Assembly (NCBI GenBank): GCA_934095805.1
Contig: CAKOKV010000070.1
Span: 1 to 5,573, forward strand
DNA: 5,573 nt
Direction: 5' to 3'
Origin: an uncultured Bacilli bacterium
GTDB lineage: Bacteria; Bacillota_I; Bacilli_A; RF39; UBA660
Made by a program: the position numbers and the translations under genes. Under the pieces are notes generated by a model. The model saw only the letters and a list, made by a program, of their open reading frames with translations, was not told the DNA's origin and ran no database searches. This document shows positions 5,470 through 5,573 of this stretch, piece by piece; the stretch's first letter is position 1, and every line of letters begins with the position of its first letter.

Positions 5470-5573
5470 GAATAGATATATTAACATTATTTCCAAATAT
5501 GTTTGATGGCTTTTTAACAGAAAGTATAATGAAAAGAGCTATTGAAAAAGAAAAAGTAGAAATAAACATAATA
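5466..5573 (+). CDS. trmD: Partial tRNA (guanine-N1)-methyltransferase TrmD, N-terminus
   Basis: TrmD makes m1G37 next to the anticodon of a set of tRNAs, using S-adenosylmethionine, and prevents +1 frameshifting. Only the first 36 residues are in the window. They begin [16 protein letters not shown] and continue with [10 protein letters not shown] and VEINII, the characteristic TrmD opening (Ile-Asp-Ile-Leu-Thr-Leu-Phe-Pro, then Ser-Ile-x-x-Arg-Ala). The start overlaps the rimM stop by four bases. The catalytic knot and tRNA-binding C-terminus lie beyond the right edge. TrmD is normally 220-250 residues, so most of the gene is missing. Confidence 0.93.
   Translation, partial: MRIDILTLFPNMFDGFLTESIMKRAIEKEKVEINII

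Noticed and set aside
1..5573. tRNA, rRNA, CRISPR array, riboswitch, insertion sequence or attachment site
   Set aside because: No regularly spaced repeats, cloverleaf, transposase motifs or recognisable aptamer core could be seen. The gaps are short and explained by terminators and promoters.

Overview
This is an AT-rich, low-GC Gram-positive-type (Bacillota or related) bacterial chromosome segment. All eight genes or gene remnants read on the + strand. Support for this includes strong purine-rich ribosome binding sites, hairpin-plus-T-run terminators, an FtsA/FtsZ division cluster, and an InlB-like repeat surface protein. Every tryptophan codon in the intact genes is TGG, so the standard bacterial code fits. 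The combination of pilin-like/DUF6273 proteins and InlB-like repeat proteins is what I associate with uncultured gut Bacilli/Clostridia lineages. That placement is inference; the window alone does not fix the genus.

Layout. (1) Positions 1-1160 hold the end of the division cluster: the last 15 codons of a probable ftsA, complete ftsZ, and a factor-independent terminator. (2) Positions 1151-1866 hold a decayed gene: the hydrophobic stem of a type IV pilin-like protein, then a broken DUF6273-like domain. It has no usable start, two in-frame stops, one frameshift and probably an internal deletion. (3) Positions 1869-1969 are a compact control region: a nested inverted repeat with a terminator at its core, followed by a promoter. 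(4) Positions 2013-3539 encode a 508-residue membrane-anchored protein with InlB/Listeria-Bacteroides-type repeats and an acidic tail, closed by its own terminator. (5) From 3564 to the window end runs a tight operon: a YgjP-like zinc metallopeptidase, a TrmH/SpoU-family RNA methyltransferase, RimM, and the first 36 codons of TrmD.

The flanks are housekeeping: cell division on the left, and RNA modification/ribosome assembly on the right. The centre (about 1150-3540) is a more changeable insert of surface-protein genes, one dead and one apparently intact. I do not see a new defence, mobile or RNA-based system here. The points most worth checking are the anatomy of the pilin/DUF6273 pseudogene, the nested palindrome with its TGTAAA/TTTACA hexamers, and the paired cysteines and ambiguous anchor of the repeat protein.
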